A stretch of 64,000 nt of DNA from Mesotaenium endlicherianum. Its lineage: Eukaryota; Streptophyta; Zygnematophyceae; Zygnematales; Mesotaeniaceae. Below are positions 44,431 through 57,559 of this stretch, piece by piece. The stretch lies in contig WELA01010100.1 of NCBI GenBank assembly GCA_009602735.1, forward strand, positions 792,312 to 856,311, in the 5' to 3' direction. The first letter of the stretch is position 1. Each line of letters opens with the position of its first letter. The notes under the pieces are model-generated. The model was not told the DNA's origin. It did no database searches and saw only the letters and a list, made by a program, of their open reading frames with translations. Both the position numbers and the translations under genes were made by a program.

Positions 44431-46759
44431 GAAAGAGACAGAGTGCCCTTGTGGAAGCGTAGTGACTCACGAGGAAAAGAACTAGTTGCAATCATACTAA
44501 AGAGTGTAGCAGCATATCACTAAGAAAGCTTAGGAAATTTACTCAGCATTTTGAGTAGCAAGAAATTGCTTAGAGATAAACTAGAATAAAAGGCCTTGTT
44601 ATTACAAACCCGTAGAAATTTACAAAAGTGAAAATTGATAAGAAACGAAGAAGTTATGCCTGTTTATGATTTGTTACGACGACCGCTCGCCCCTAGGCGG
44701 GAGGGCCGCTTAGCAACGGATTTTTCTAAGTGTTTGTCAAATTGTTCCTTCCAAAATATTTGTGAGTAGGCCAGATTAGCCTCATCCAACGTGTCGGGCC
44801 AATTTGACGTCCACATGCATGCATCAAAATATCTAGAATATACTGACTTAGACGCGCTAGGCTAATCCGAAACTTCTAGGTAAATCAACTTGGTCGGCAC
44901 TCCGCGTCAGCCAAAATTACGTGAAGGTTTGAATTGACTCTAACGGCCTAGATTGCTTGACATTGTCGATCAATATGACGGTCGCGCTCACCGCAAATTA
45001 AGGATAGTTATTGACCTATTTTTGAACTAATTAAACTTTAGAAATCCATAACTTTCTCAATACTTAACCAGATTCAACGCATTTTATATCAAAATAACCG
45101 CAAAAATGCACTCTTCAATCCTACACATTCAAACATAAATCTAAATGACTCAAAAATGCACTTCATAATCCTATGACCTTACATCATCCCCCTCCTCAAG
45201 ATGCGACGTCCTCGACGCATTTTGCAAATAACGTCTCAACTTACTTTTATAATGAGTCAAGTTGGGTTCTGGCTCCTAAGTGTTGTTGTCGGCATGGTAG
45301 CCTTTTTACTTGACCAGATACTCTTGGACAAATCGTTGACCTCGCTTGACTCGCCGATTGCCGAGAATTGCCTCCACTTCATACTCCAATACATCATCAA
45401 TCTCGACCGGTGGTGGCGGTGTAGATAGTCGTCCTGTATCCGTTATTCGGGTCAACGTATGGCCGCAGGTAATTGACATGGAACACGTTGTGTATACTCC
45501 AATGTGACGGAAGTTCCAACTTGTAGGCCACTGGATTCACCTGCATGGGCATCGAAAATGGACCTGTAAACCGTGCTCGTAGTTTCCTCTTGCCCGTGAA
45601 AGGTAGATTGTCTGTCGACAAGAGTACTTTGTCACCCACATGGAATGTCACTTTCCTCTTGTGCTTGTTAGCATGCTTTACCTACTCTTCCTGTGCCTTC
45701 CGAATACACGTCTTTGCCATGTCCCAAGTCTTGGCCATCTGCTCCATAAAAGCTTGTGTAGTAGGAACCGGAGTCTCCTTGGCCTTTTCCAACAAGATGT
45801 TTCCTAGATGATATACTTCTCTTCCATAAACCATAGGGAATGGTGACTGCTTGGTCAATGCCTGCATACTGTTGTTGTAGGCAAACTCTAACCCTGGCAA
45901 CTTCTTGTCCTACTCTGAAGGGTCTTTCATAGTCAAACTCCTGAGCACCTCTTGCAAAATTCTATTGAGCTTCTCACTCTGCTTGTCTGTTTGAGGATGA
46001 TAAGAAGTGCTCATACTCAGCCTGGTCCTCATCAAAGTAAACAATGACCGTCAAAAGTTGCTAGTGAATCTTGGATCTCGATCTGAAACAATCACTTTCG
46101 GCAACCCGTGTAGCTTAAAAATATGATCAAAGGATAGCCGTGCCACATCTGCTGTCGTAGAAGTCTCCTTCATGGGAATGAAGAGTGCCATCTTGCTGAG
46201 TCTATCAGACACAATCCATACTGCATCGTATCCTTGACCACCAACTGGTGAAGATGTGATGAAGTCCATAGCAATCTGCTCCCAAGGATACTATGAAATA
46301 GGCAGGGGCTGCAATGTACCTTCCTTCTTTTGATTTGGTGTCTTGTTTCTCTGGCACGCATCGCAGCTCTTGATCCACTCCTCGATGTTCTTGTCCATAA
46401 TTCTCCAATAGTACTCTCGCTTCAGCACACTTGCTGTCTCTCCGCTTCCAAAGTGTCCAGCATATAAGCAGTCATGATGCTCCACAAGTAGTAAGTCTCG
46501 TAGCTTCTTGATGTCGGGTACCACCACTCTTTGGAAGCACCATGATACCATATGCCGTCCTTCTTCTGCATGCTTAGTTGTACTCAGCTGCTCCACTATT
46601 GGCAAACTTTGGGTCCTCCTCATAACCTATCGTAACATTAGATGGCCCGGTGTATCGTGCACTTTTGGGTGCGACTTGAGCACATGTTCGGAAATTTATG
46701 TAGCTCACAATACTAGTCCGATGAGGCCATGGGTCAAAGTTTTGAAAATTATATATCAC
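44430..46759 (-). mobile_element. Ty3/Gypsy chromovirus fossil, 5'-truncated
   Basis: Minus-strand LTR retrotransposon relic. From 5' to 3' on its strand: the integrase zinc-binding region (His/Cys module, about 46500-46340), the integrase core (about 46270-45880), the GPY/F-type module (about 45650-45430) and a chromodomain (about 45420-45280, with EYEVEAILG). Then come a polypurine tract GAGGAGGGGG and one LTR (45183 to 44430, TGTAAGG..CTTTCA). Reverse transcriptase, RNase H, gag and the other LTR are absent, so only the last third of the element remains. It carries several breaks and is inactive. The family is called from the integrase-chromodomain order typical of chromoviruses. Confidence 0.9.
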
Positions 46760-47383
46760 AAAGTTTTTGATTATGTAATTTATATATTTATTTATTAATG
46801 GTCTTAATGATTTAGATGGTATTTAATAATGCTGAAATATACGTGAGATATTCCTACAACTTTGAAGCACTATATCTCAAAGTTGCCAATACTTGAGGGC
46901 CTGGGATTTAGACCATAGGTGCCTTACTACATGGTGAGTATGAACCTCAAATTTTGGACTCATAGAAGAAGCATTGAAGAAGATACAAATTTCCAAGGTC
47001 ATGCACCCATATGGGAGCGCCATTTTTACCCGGGTGCATTTTGGTCTCAAATAGTGTCAAGTATATATACACTCTTTTTGAACTGGTCATGAGGCTTTTG
47101 ATCATGAAATTTCATGTACAACACTGATACTCTTTTGTTTTGCCATTCTTATTTTTATTTTTTTAATTACATTAATGAAAAAATAATGCCAAAAAATCAA
47201 ACTTTCCCCTTGCAACACATGAAATAATGCTTATAAATCATGGTGATGTAGATTTTGAATTCAATAGTCAATGCAAGCATCCAGTAACACTCACATACAC
47301 ATGGCATGCGCTCCATAGTGCATACACCACCAAACATCAAGAATAGGAAAATATACGCGAGTCTATTAAAATCGTCAAAATCT
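46760..47383. other. Noncoding stretch between chromovirus fossil and piggyBac gene
   Basis: No gene. It probably includes the 3' flank and terminal region of the piggyBac element, but I could not match a TTAA-bordered terminal inverted repeat with confidence. Confidence 0.4.
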
Positions 47384-49464
47384 TTATTTTTGCCTCACTT
47401 CCTTCCTAGGTTCTACATCTAACCCATCTATGGCTCTATTAGTGTGGTACAATTGAAAGCAAGGTGCACAAAGAGAAATGTCACAATGGAAACACATGTA
47501 CTTCGTCTTCGTAGGCCTCTTCGCTGAGCTACGTTGGTCGCGAAGACCAGCAGTACACACCTTACAATACTCATACTCGTCATTAGGAATCCTACAAGGA
47601 AAGTGCCTATGGGGAAATCTACCTTCATGAAAGGGTTGAGCTGAGGTAATTCTTGTTGCCACCCTAGAGGGGCCAGCCTCGTCCATCTTTATCATAATGA
47701 AAACATTCGCAAGCAGCCCATCCCATATACCCCAATATGCTCGATGCCACCACTTCCTGTTCACCAATACTCTCTCAGCACTATAGTTCCTCTTTAGTCA
47801 CAAAGAATCAAACTGGTCTACAGTGTCCTTGTACAAGTTGTAATGCTCAACAACTTCAGGAGCAGGAAGCACACGCCTATGTTTACCATCTCTCCTGCTC
47901 TGTGTTGTAGGGGCTAATCCTGCAACTGTAAAAAGAAAAGCACAAGGTTTCTTGTCCTGCCACGTGCATGCTATCATAAGAGGATTTTCATTTATGACAG
48001 CCTTACAATGACCCTTAGGATGACTATTAGGCTTCATCCACACCTCCTCAGCCGAGAAGTTCTTTTTATTAGTAGTTACTGTGCCTGTAGCACCATGACC
48101 AAGTCTAGCTAACTGTTGAAACAAGTTAGAAGATGTGAATCCTCTATCCACAATAAGAGTGAACAATTACTAACAGGAAGCATTGCTACAAGGTCTAGAA
48201 CCACACCACTCTTCAAGCCATCTCTCTCCACTCTATCATATATGATGAAAGCATAACAAAAGTATGTGATAGCATCACACACAGTAAAGACTTCAATACC
48301 ATACTTGTAAGGCTTGCTCGGATGATATATTCTAATAGGACATTGCCTATTCCTAATTGAAATGGTCCTCTCATCAATAGTCAAAGTTGCTCCTGGACTA
48401 TAGTACTTCTGGAAGGTGCTCATGAGAAGGTCAGTGAATGGATCCAATTGCCACAGTTTGTACTCTCTAAAGGTTGTAGAAAAGCACTTTCTATTTTTAT
48501 TATCCTTCACATGGAAGTACCGTCTAATGTCTTTGAATCTATTTCTAGACATGAACCGGCCGAAGCTAGGAAGAGTAATGGGCCCTTTCATTAAACACTT
48601 TCAATAGCACTTGAGACTAGGAAGAGCATGTAGGCCCATAGCCATGCACAAACCATGAACAATAACAATCTCAGTGGTAGTACAAGGCACCCAACCTCTA
48701 GCACCGTGTTCTGCAGCATATGCATTTGTCTCTCTTGCTAATTCCTCAAAAAAGCAAATGGGCATGAACAGACAAAGAACACCAAAGGGGGACAAGCCTC
48801 TAAAGGTCTTGTCTGCTATGCCTTGGAGACCATGTTGATGGTCTGTAGAAGGCTTCAGCAACATGTCGCTGTAGATCTCACCGGGTGCTGGCAGCTTTGA
48901 GTTCTACTCCTCTGGTTGACGATCTCCAATTGCCTCCGTGTCTTCTAGCATGCTCAGGGGCAATACGTGCTCCTCCTCTTCTTTGGAGCTGCTGCTGTTG
49001 TCTTCACTGGCACTGGCACCATCAGAATTGGAATCCAAGACCTTAGATTTGCCCTTCTCTAGCCTATTTGCTGCCATCTGTCCTGTTCTGAACTTGCTCC
49101 TCTCGGCAAGAGCAGCTATATTATTAGTCTTGAATGGGCGCCCTCTCTTTCTCTTGTCGGCTTGAGCAGAAGGCTGAGTATAAGACACAAAGTTTGTTTC
49201 AGAAGGTTGGTCAAAGTCAAGCGAAGTAGGCTGCAGTGGCTGGTCTACAGCAGATTGTGCAGACTGTGAAGTTTGCACTTCGGCCGATCTCTCCTTGAAC
49301 ACTCCAGGCACAAGCACTTCATCAAATAAATCAAATGGCCTCAAGTGGGCCTCTACAAAGTCCGCAATGAACGTTATCTCCTTGCGATCAAACGCGAACA
49401 AGACTTCATAGAACAACTCTCCCTTCTTTTCCTCTTTCTTGTTCACGACCTCTCCTCTCAACAT
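47384..49464 (-). pseudogene. piggyBac transposase gene, broken
   Basis: Minus-strand DNA transposon gene, about 690 codons. It starts at the ATG at 49464. The N-terminal part is acidic/Ser-rich with an AT-hook-like KRKRGRPFKT. Next comes the piggyBac entry domain (FFEELARETNAYAAEHGARG, then MGLHALPSLK), then MSRNRFKDIRRYFHV. The first catalytic Asp lies in LTIDERTI, the second in IVDRGFTS and the third probably in DTVDQFD. The C-terminal part (about 47640-47440) has the cysteine-rich cross-brace finger (CKVC, CFHC, CAPC). In-frame stops lie at 48904-48906, 48601-48603 and 47798-47800. One frame change lies near 48110-48170, just before the second catalytic motif. No intact transposase can be made. 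The family is certain, activity is lost. Confidence 0.93.
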
Positions 49465-49499
49465 GAACTCCTCGCAAATGTCCTCAAACTGCTCATATG

Positions 49500-52400
49500 C
49501 TCAACGACGACCAAAGAAAACAATAGAAATGTTGATAAACAGTCCTAGGAAGTGACCCTGAGAATTATCCGACAGCCATGGCGGACAAAGTAAGAAATTC
49601 AACGAAGAAGAAGGTTGTCTTGTTGCTAATTCTCGCGAATGTGCTTCATTCGCAATTTCAGTTTCAAGATTTGCCAATACTTCCGATGTTACGGTTTGAA
49701 TTATAAGTTCGTCCGTACTCGCCGGATTCAGTCGTCAATTTAATTGCGGACTCTATGGCACACGTGTGATCGCTTAAGACAATTTTTTTAGAAAATGGAC
49801 AAATATGCAAAAAATGGTAGCCGAAACCAGCAGGGTCTCTAAATGCACCCAAATAAAAATTTTGATGGTGTGTTTTGGATTTACTGAAATCACAAACGTC
49901 ATACGTGAACAATCTAGTGCTCATATTTTTCAATATGCATGAAGATACTCTGTTACGATTGTCATCTTTTTTCACTTTCAAATTTTTAATTAAATTGCAT
50001 ATATTTTTACTATTATATTGTTTGTCATACATAATTGAAAAAATATTTCATATCAAATATATTGTCACATTTTAGTGTTTGAACAAATTATTTGTAATTA
50101 TTTATTTTAAATGAAGATGCTTAGAACACACAAAAACAGATGCAATGTTATTCGTATTTTTTTGGTCGTATTTTATGTTTTTGTTGCAATTATTCACATT
50201 AGCTATATTTTTGTTGGTTCAAGTTTGATATGTTATTTTTTTTTTTCAAATGTTAATGATGAGTACAACAAACAAATACAAGTGCATGTACCAACCAAAT
50301 CAAAGCAAAACACTTATTATAATTAGGATCCATAACTAATATAGTACTGATGGTATCTTTCAACTTACGCGTTGACTCCACAATCGTTCACGTATCAATT
50401 GATTATATGATTTCATCAAAAAACAGGACATGTCATTTATTTGGATGTAAAATTACTCAAAATCCCCTTTCCAACGTGTAAAGTATAATTGGCAATATCA
50501 ACTTTCACTCAATAATTTTGTTGAATTTTGATAGTATCAATAACATAGCGATGAAAGTTGGAAGCACTGACAAAATTTATTGTTGCCAACTACCAGATAA
50601 CTTTTATGAAAAAATTTATCAACATGCGTCATCATGTATATAGTGTACATGCAAAATGACAAGTTTAATATCAAAATCTCTTTGCAAATAAAAAACGTGT
50701 GTTGCATACCACTAATCACAATTTTGAATACAAATTACCACCACAATGTATGAGAAAACGTACAAATTGGGCCAATGTTTATCATGCATTTTATTGTAAA
50801 TTCATATTGTGAATCGTAATTTGCCTATTAAATTTTGAAAGCGAAAAATATTTTTTAAGCACCACAACTAGCTACTTGCTACATGTGACGGTTAAAGTCG
50901 TTTCAATGGTTAATTAGCATGTTAAAGTACACTCATGTGCATGAGACTTCAAGGTGGATTAACTCCCAAGACTTGTAAAACCAATTACTACTAAGCTGTT
51001 ATACTTTGCGTATAATAATTTACTTGCAAGGTTGTTAGGTTCCATTTTGCAACACTAGGATTTGGGCAATGTGCTATCCTTCTCTTAGATAACTTACTTA
51101 AAGCGATATTGTACGTTCTTGAGTTTTGACAAATTGCTTCATGTGCAAATAGTATGCAATCTTGAAACAAAAAATTGTTGGTGGATGGAATATTCTTGCA
51201 ATTCACCACTTTTTGGGTAAGGTGGTACCAATTTACCATTGCGTTGGATGTAACATCGCGTACCATTTTGAGATGCAGGGGTGTATGACTAGAGATATAC
51301 TTCTGTGCAAGAGTACGCCGTATAATAATACGCTTAGTTTGATACGTATGCTAGTTCACTAAGTCCGCTACCGCAAAAAATGCTTAGTACGCGTTGTAAT
51401 TTTTTCCATATACTTCGACATGTGTATAACATCATTTATTTTCATGTTTTTCAGAAATTGTAAAATCTAGACCACTTAATCAGAAGATACACCATCTTTA
51501 GATCACATTTAGTTGAGCCACCTCTACCCTTTAAGAATATGTGATTTCTTGGTATGCTGTATACAATCAATACGCTTAGTTTGACTAATATTTTAAGCTA
51601 GTTTGCCGTATGGCGTAACCTTGTTTGCGCGTGCCAAAGTTTGGTACCCAAAGAGGAATTTGGGAGTAAGTACAGTTGAAATTTTTCGTGCAATTTTTGC
51701 CTACCAGTGCCTTGTACAATGGACCTCATTTTGACGTACCCAAACTCAATACCCGCGGCGCGGGTTTTGTGTAGTACTAGAACTTGGTACCAAAAGTGTT
51801 ATTTCAAAGTACCAATAGAGTGGAAAACGCTTCGCAAGATTTCCTTCTACCAACCACATTTCGTACAACACCTATTTTGACGTACCCGATTTTGACACCC
51901 GTCGCGCATGACCTGCGTACTACGTGAGCTTGGTGAGTCTTAGGTGATTTTTTGCGTACCAGTGAAAAACCTCTGATCAACTTTGATGGTGCACCAAATT
52001 TTCCGCCAAGCGTATCAAATTCCAAGGTACGCAAAATCCTTGGTGTATGAACCAATCTATATGGATACGTCGATATTAGGCTCAAGTTACCAGATTCTAT
52101 TGGTATGCAAGAATATCTTTGTGTGCACCACAAATTTATTGGTACGTATTTAGTGTCGGCTAGTTGATCAAGCTTTAGTTTTACGCTGTTATGAAGGTAG
52201 TGCATTGTATTGTTTTGTACCGCAACAATTTGTCTCTTATATGTCACTCTTTTGAAACTCATCAATTTATTTGGAAAACATTATTTGCGCGTAGTACGTA
52301 CTATTAGACTTTGGAAATTATTTTAGGCGTATTTATACAACGCACTACTTGATTTTGATGGTGAGGCGTGGTTTCCTTGTACCTCCAGACTTTCGTATGC

Positions 52401-53550
52401 TAGCGATTGAGATGTTGTACTGCTGAACCTTGGCACGTTTGGTGGAATTTATGTAAAAACTTTTGTATTTTGCGCTTTGCATAGCATTCAGGTTTGTATG
52501 GAATTTTGTTTAATCTGGCTATTGCAAAGCACACGAGTTTTTTCATCCAGGGTGCAATCGTATGTATATTATCAAGAGGTGTGTGTGAGGCGTACATATT
52601 GTCATTGATCATATACATGAAGCTGCCGTACTGACTTTGGTTCTGGGAATCTAGAAATATGTCATGCGTGATTTTGAAGTGTTCTAAATATTGTCTCCAA
52701 ACACTTTGACAATATTTCTCTACCTGTTTGTCTATGTCAAATAAGCGTGTAGGAAGCGCGTATCTATCTAGTCAAGGATTACAAAATATATTGTAGTGGC
52801 CTGTTATAGTAGTAGATTCGAGTTTCTATTAGAATTTGCATACTTTCGTTTTACACCAAACAAATCACGGATATACGTGTTTATCCACTTAAAACTAATA
52901 ACCCATGTTTTGTATCCAATCAACACAAGAATTTGGTAGGCGTACTTTTAGTTGTTCATCCAAAGTTTGTTCATGGCATGTCTAAGGAATAGATGCGTCA
53001 GGCAGGGTCAAAGGTTTGTTCATGGTCATGTTTGCCGGAATCTACGTGCTCATGCGCAGCGACAGTAGCAACGTGTACCCCTTTCAAGCGCCCGTCGCCT
53101 CGAGCTTCAAAATCCTGCCACTAGCTGCAGGTGTAACATCCTGATCCTTGTTTTTTTCGTCTTCTCTCCCTGGAAACTAGCAGGTTGGCTATAGCTTGTG
53201 GTTGACAATTGCCAGGTGGCACAAGAGATGTTGACCCACCATCACATGCCTGCTCCTTCCTCCACTTGACAAAGGTGAGATTCTTGACAAACAAGGGACA
53301 TGACTGATATGCATTGTTCTTGCACACACATACACGTACACACACGCATTTCTATCATACCCTAGTGCAAAATGTTTAGAACTAGCTGTTTTAACCGTTA
53401 GCCCGTAACTAACCTTCTACGACCATCATCGGCTCCGCAATCCATGGACGTCGTCCGATGCTGACCCCCATCAATACACTATAACCCAACATGTGCTCTG
53501 ACGACGTTGTCCTCATTGAGCTTCTTGCATGCTTTGCCACTGGCCTTCTC
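49500..53550. other. No recognised gene; one tandem duplication
   Basis: Moderately A+T-rich sequence. Open frames such as 51804-52265 on the minus strand have no recognisable domain and overlap duplicated DNA. The right boundary of the piggyBac element should lie near the left end but was not identified. Confidence 0.45.
51656..51943 (+). repeat. 144-bp diverged tandem duplication
   Basis: Two units share TTTTGACGTACCC, A(C/T)ACCCG(C/T)(G/C)GCGC, a GTACTA/GTACTAC string and the phrase GAACTTGGT / GAGCTTGGT. Confidence 0.65.
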
Positions 53551-53559
53551 GCAGCTTTG

Positions 53560-53832
53560 CAAGTTGAAATTGCCATCCAACATTACACCTACGTCAATAT
53601 AGACCAGGCACAACGAGTGGTCCGCCGCCAAATGACCCTGTGTCACGCTCGCGTCCTGCATCTCTTTCCGACTACAGCGTATGCCATAGCACAGACAGGT
53701 TGGAGTTACCGTCCAACGCTACATCTACGTCGACAATGACCAGGCACACAGCAGGTGGCCCGCCGCCAGATGGCCCTGTGCCATGCTTGCTTCCCAAATC
53801 TCTTTCCGCTATAGCGCATGCCATCGCACAAA
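53560..53832 (+). repeat. 135-bp tandem duplication
   Basis: Units share TTG(A/G)A(A/G)TT.CC(A/G)TCCAAC, CTACGTC(A/G)A, GACCAGGCACA, CCGCCGCCA(A/G)ATG.CCCTGTG and ATCTCTTTCCG. Differences are mostly transitions. Confidence 0.85.
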
Positions 53833-54349
53833 CAGACTGGCCCATGAACATCAAACTTTTTACAAAGGAGCACATTGCCCCCCTTGGACCTATTGATCTG
53901 ATCATCATCGGACGGGAGTTTCAAGAATTTTCCGTTGTCGGTGTGACCCTAGCCCTCATTGACCGCCGCACGGCCCTCTTTTGGCACCTGATCTACGTTC
54001 TTAACCTTATTGAAATGAATTGACTTACCAATAAGTGAACAATTAACAAATGATCTTGAAATCAGCAAGTAATCTTCATAGCTGTCATGATTTATTGAGT
54101 CGAGGTCGTCACACGTACCCGTGCTTCAAGCGTGTCAGCGATCAACCTCGGACAAGCATTTGCCTCTTTGCTTTTGTTTGATTTAGTCTATTAAGTTGCT
54201 ATGCTTGTATGCCTAGGATATAGATGCCACGTGACAAGTCAACACTTGACACGTGCGCTAGATCTACTTTAGGCATCAGGTACAGGTCACCGCCCGCTTG
54301 GTCCCAAGTAGCAGCCCAAGCTACCCGGCACTTAGATGACAGTGCCTAA

Positions 54350-54530
54350 GAGGGCCACGTGGCACCACCGGAAGGTGGCGGGCTCCAGTACTTGGCCCAG
54401 GTCCCCCTGTCTGCTCGTCATCAAGCAACAGGAGCCACCATGGGCCACGTGGAGCCACCGAAAGATGGCGGGCTTCACGACTTGGCCCGGGTACACTTAC
54501 GTACCCGTCACTTGGGCCCAGGCACTCCTA
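54350..54530 (+). repeat. 90-bp tandem duplication
   Basis: GGGCCACGTGG..CCACCG(G/A)AAG(G/A)TGGCGGGCT and (A/G)ACTTGGCCC occur twice (54352 and 54442). G+C-rich, no gene recognised. Confidence 0.8.
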
Positions 54531-54819
54531 AGTGCTCGACATCCAAGTGGCGAGGCCACCAAAGGCACCCAGGGCCACCGATCGACAGCTGCAGCCCGTC
54601 GGTTGGCCCAAGCGCAGCCGACCAACATGTGCTTAACCGACAACAACCGTCATAGCCTGCAGGAGTACCATGGCTTAGCGGGCACGAACATAAGTGTGCA
54701 AGCTTATCTTACAAGCTTGGCATGTGCTAAAGTGAGCTCGACCTATCACAAGCATTTAGCATATTCTAGCATCTCAATTTTGATTGGATTGAGTAGTAAC
54801 TAGCCTGTTGGAGCGCGAG

Positions 54820-55250
54820 CACAATAGGTACATGTGTGTGTGTGTAAAGGTAAATCTTAGATGAAGACTACATGCATTGAATCCGCGCCTAACCCGCCGG
54901 GTTTCCAAGAGTATAAGTACTAGAGATGTCCTCAGAGAGACATCTTTTTAGAAGTCCCAATTATGCAAGCTGTATGCCACAGAGATTATCAGTAAAGCTT
55001 ACACTTTTATCTCTTGTGTTTTCAGGACCACTTAGTTTCTCTCTTGTGAAGAGCAAGCCTTGCTGGCTTCCAGTCACTTGAAGAACTTTTCAAGTGGTGA
55101 GCAAAGTCACAGCTTAAACCCCTGCCATAGGATTACTCTTGAAGATCATGATGTGCTTCTAGTGATCTTTTGGGCCATACTTCATCAGTTGTATTCCTAC
55201 CAGTTTACAATTTTGAGGTGCTCACTTTGGAGAGTACACACTCCTTGATA
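54820..55250 (+). mobile_element. LTR-like element, + copy of an inverted pair
   Basis: Contains CATGCATTGAATCCGC, a TATAAGTA box near 54914, GA(G)TTATCAGTA.AG, ACACTTTTATCTCTTGTGTT and TTCAAGTGGTGAG. The same order appears inverted at 56500-57000. The TATA-like box with a downstream TCTCTTGT-type end resembles plant-type LTRs. No coding part of an LTR element is seen. Fossil; family not determined. Confidence 0.45.
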
Positions 55251-56489
55251 AAAACATCCAATGCTTGCCTCTCTTTCTAGCTTTTAAGTCACATGTAATA
55301 TAGACTCTCTTGTAGCAACGCCTGCTGACTGGTTTCATACAGCTTATGACATTGAGGCGCGCCCGAGCTCTTAGCGCACGACATGGCGTTCTTTGGTTAA
55401 CTTATTAATCACCAAAAGACCATACAACTAGCGTAAGCAATACTTACAAGTCATATAGAAGTGAGCAGCGTCAATCATGCAATCAAGAAACTCATACATA
55501 AGCAAGGTTAGTAAGCAGTTTGTGTGACGGCTTATAGTCTTGGATTCAGATATTCTCTCAATAGTCTGTATAAAGAGTTGGCCTCGTTTCCTAGCGCCAA
55601 ATTTGGTAGCAATACCTAGCTAGCATATGTACATGGAATGAGTCTACTATTCAACAACATGTGCGATAGCACCGCCTACCCGGGAGTTAACCTTGTCGGT
55701 AAGACATTGGCCAATCGAATCCACGGTTATCTTCCATCATCCCAATTCGCCATCCGCCAAAGGCGTCATCTGAACATTCATCTAGCATATCACACTTAAA
55801 ATGCATGACTAGGCATATCGCCAGTTCCGTTTAAGGCGGTCAGCTGGTTGTCAAAGAATGTGTCGGCAAGCTGACTTAACTATAGACTTCAGCCTGCTGC
55901 GATTGGCTAAATCATTGTACTGAATATTTCTTAATGTCAAGCAGACTTAATATCAGCTAAAATTTAGCAGCCTGAACTTAGATAACTATCGTATTTAAAT
56001 GGATTAATATAAATATTAATATAGTGGTTCATTACACTTGTTGAGGACCGACAGCTGCCGCATACGCTTGCCCAAATCTTGGAGAACGTGGCCGTCCGTG
56101 GCAATGCCCGCAACAACGCCTGCCTCATGGTACAGGTGCCTGGCGCTTAGTGAGTGCAGGAGTTTTTAATATTGCATTGAGGAAGTCAACCTCGAATTTG
56201 GAGATAGTGTCGTCTAGATCAGAGGTGCCAAGCCTATTGCTGAAGTGGAAAAAGGAGACCCTGTGTGTCTTTGTTTCATAATTACTTGCCATGGTAGTGT
56301 GCAGGTGAAAGGGAGTCCACTAAGGCTGTGGCTCAGCAGCTGCTGGTTGCAGAGACAGTTGCTGCTCCTCTTCAAAAGGTTTAGTGATAGTAGTGAGATC
56401 TGTGTCTGAGTCTTCTCTAGTAACACCCTCGTAGTATGGCTGGTAGGTTTTGTCATTGCAAGTAGGCATGCGCTATAGATCCAAGATAA

Positions 56490-57000
56490 TTTCAAGCAAA
56501 GAGAGATCTTTTAGAAGTAAGAGATTTGTTTTAATTAGAGTGAGTGCCTCAAGATTGGAAATTGTTGAGATATAGCCCAAAGAGATAAAGCCCAAAAGGT
56601 CAATGATAGCACACAGGAATGACCTTCTTAGAGTAGTTCTTGCAAGGGAGGTAAGCTGTGACATTACTCACCACTGGTGGAGTTCCTCAAGTGATTGGAA
56701 ACCAACCTAGGAGAGGCCAATCTGCTCATCACAAGAGAGATAACTAGCCTTGAAAACACAAGAGATAAAAGTGTCAACTCTATACTGATAACTCTGTCAT
56801 TTACGACTTGTCATCAAGGCCTTCTTAAAGATACCTCACTAGAGGCATTTTAGGGGCTGTATACTACTCAGATTCGGCGGGTTTGGTGCGGATTCAATGC
56901 ATGGGGTCGCACTCCTATAGCCTAACTACTTCCACAAAACATGTGTAGTTGTACTAGCATCCCTATAGGCTAATCGTATCTCAAAATAATCAACCCTCGG
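56490..57000 (-). mobile_element. LTR-like element, - copy of an inverted pair
   Basis: Reverse-complement counterpart of 54820-55250, roughly two-thirds identical by eye. It shares CATGCATTGAATCCGC, ACACTTTTATCTCTTGTGTT and CACTTGA(G)GAACT..GTGGTGAG. About 1.2 kb of unrecognised sequence lies between the two. Old and noncoding. Confidence 0.45.
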
Positions 57001-57269
57001 GACCTTTCCACTAGGCCGCGCTAGGGGCCGGTAGGTGGCGTCTACTAAAATGTGAATATCCTCTTCGGTATCTATCCAAATGATGCAAAATTGGTTGTGG
57101 TGGGGGGATGACTAAATGCACTATAATTTTATTTCTTGGAAATTAGAAAAGGTCATCATATGAATGCGTAATTTCAGTTAAAAACCGGTGATTTCAGGTT
57201 GATCCTGTACACACTTGTACCTCCATTTTGTGCATCAACCTCAACTCCATAAATCATGACAATAATCAC

Positions 57270-57535
57270 AAAATCTTATAATATTATGGATTGTTAACAT
57301 ATCCTAGATTTATAAAAAAATTAGTTTACTCAGGATTCGGCACTTGATGACTATCTACAACTTCTTTTGTTGCACAAGATACACGCGATTGATATAGTTA
57401 AACAAAATCTTATAATATTATGGATTGTTAACATATCCTAGATTTATATAAATTTTGTTCACTCAGCATTCGGCACTTGATGACTACTTACAACTTTTTT
57501 TGTTGCACAAGATACACGCGATTGATATAGTTAAG
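57270..57535 (+). repeat. 134-bp tandem duplication
   Basis: Units begin AAAATCTTATAATATTATGG at 57270 and 57404 and are nearly identical. They end with CACGCGATTGATATAGTTAA. Confidence 0.92.
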
Positions 57536-57559
57536 TTACAATTATTTATTTTTATTCCA

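Noticed and set aside
51804-52265. 153-codon minus-strand ORF
   Set aside because: It overlaps a diverged tandem duplication, has no recognisable domain, and its composition follows the noncoding flanks.
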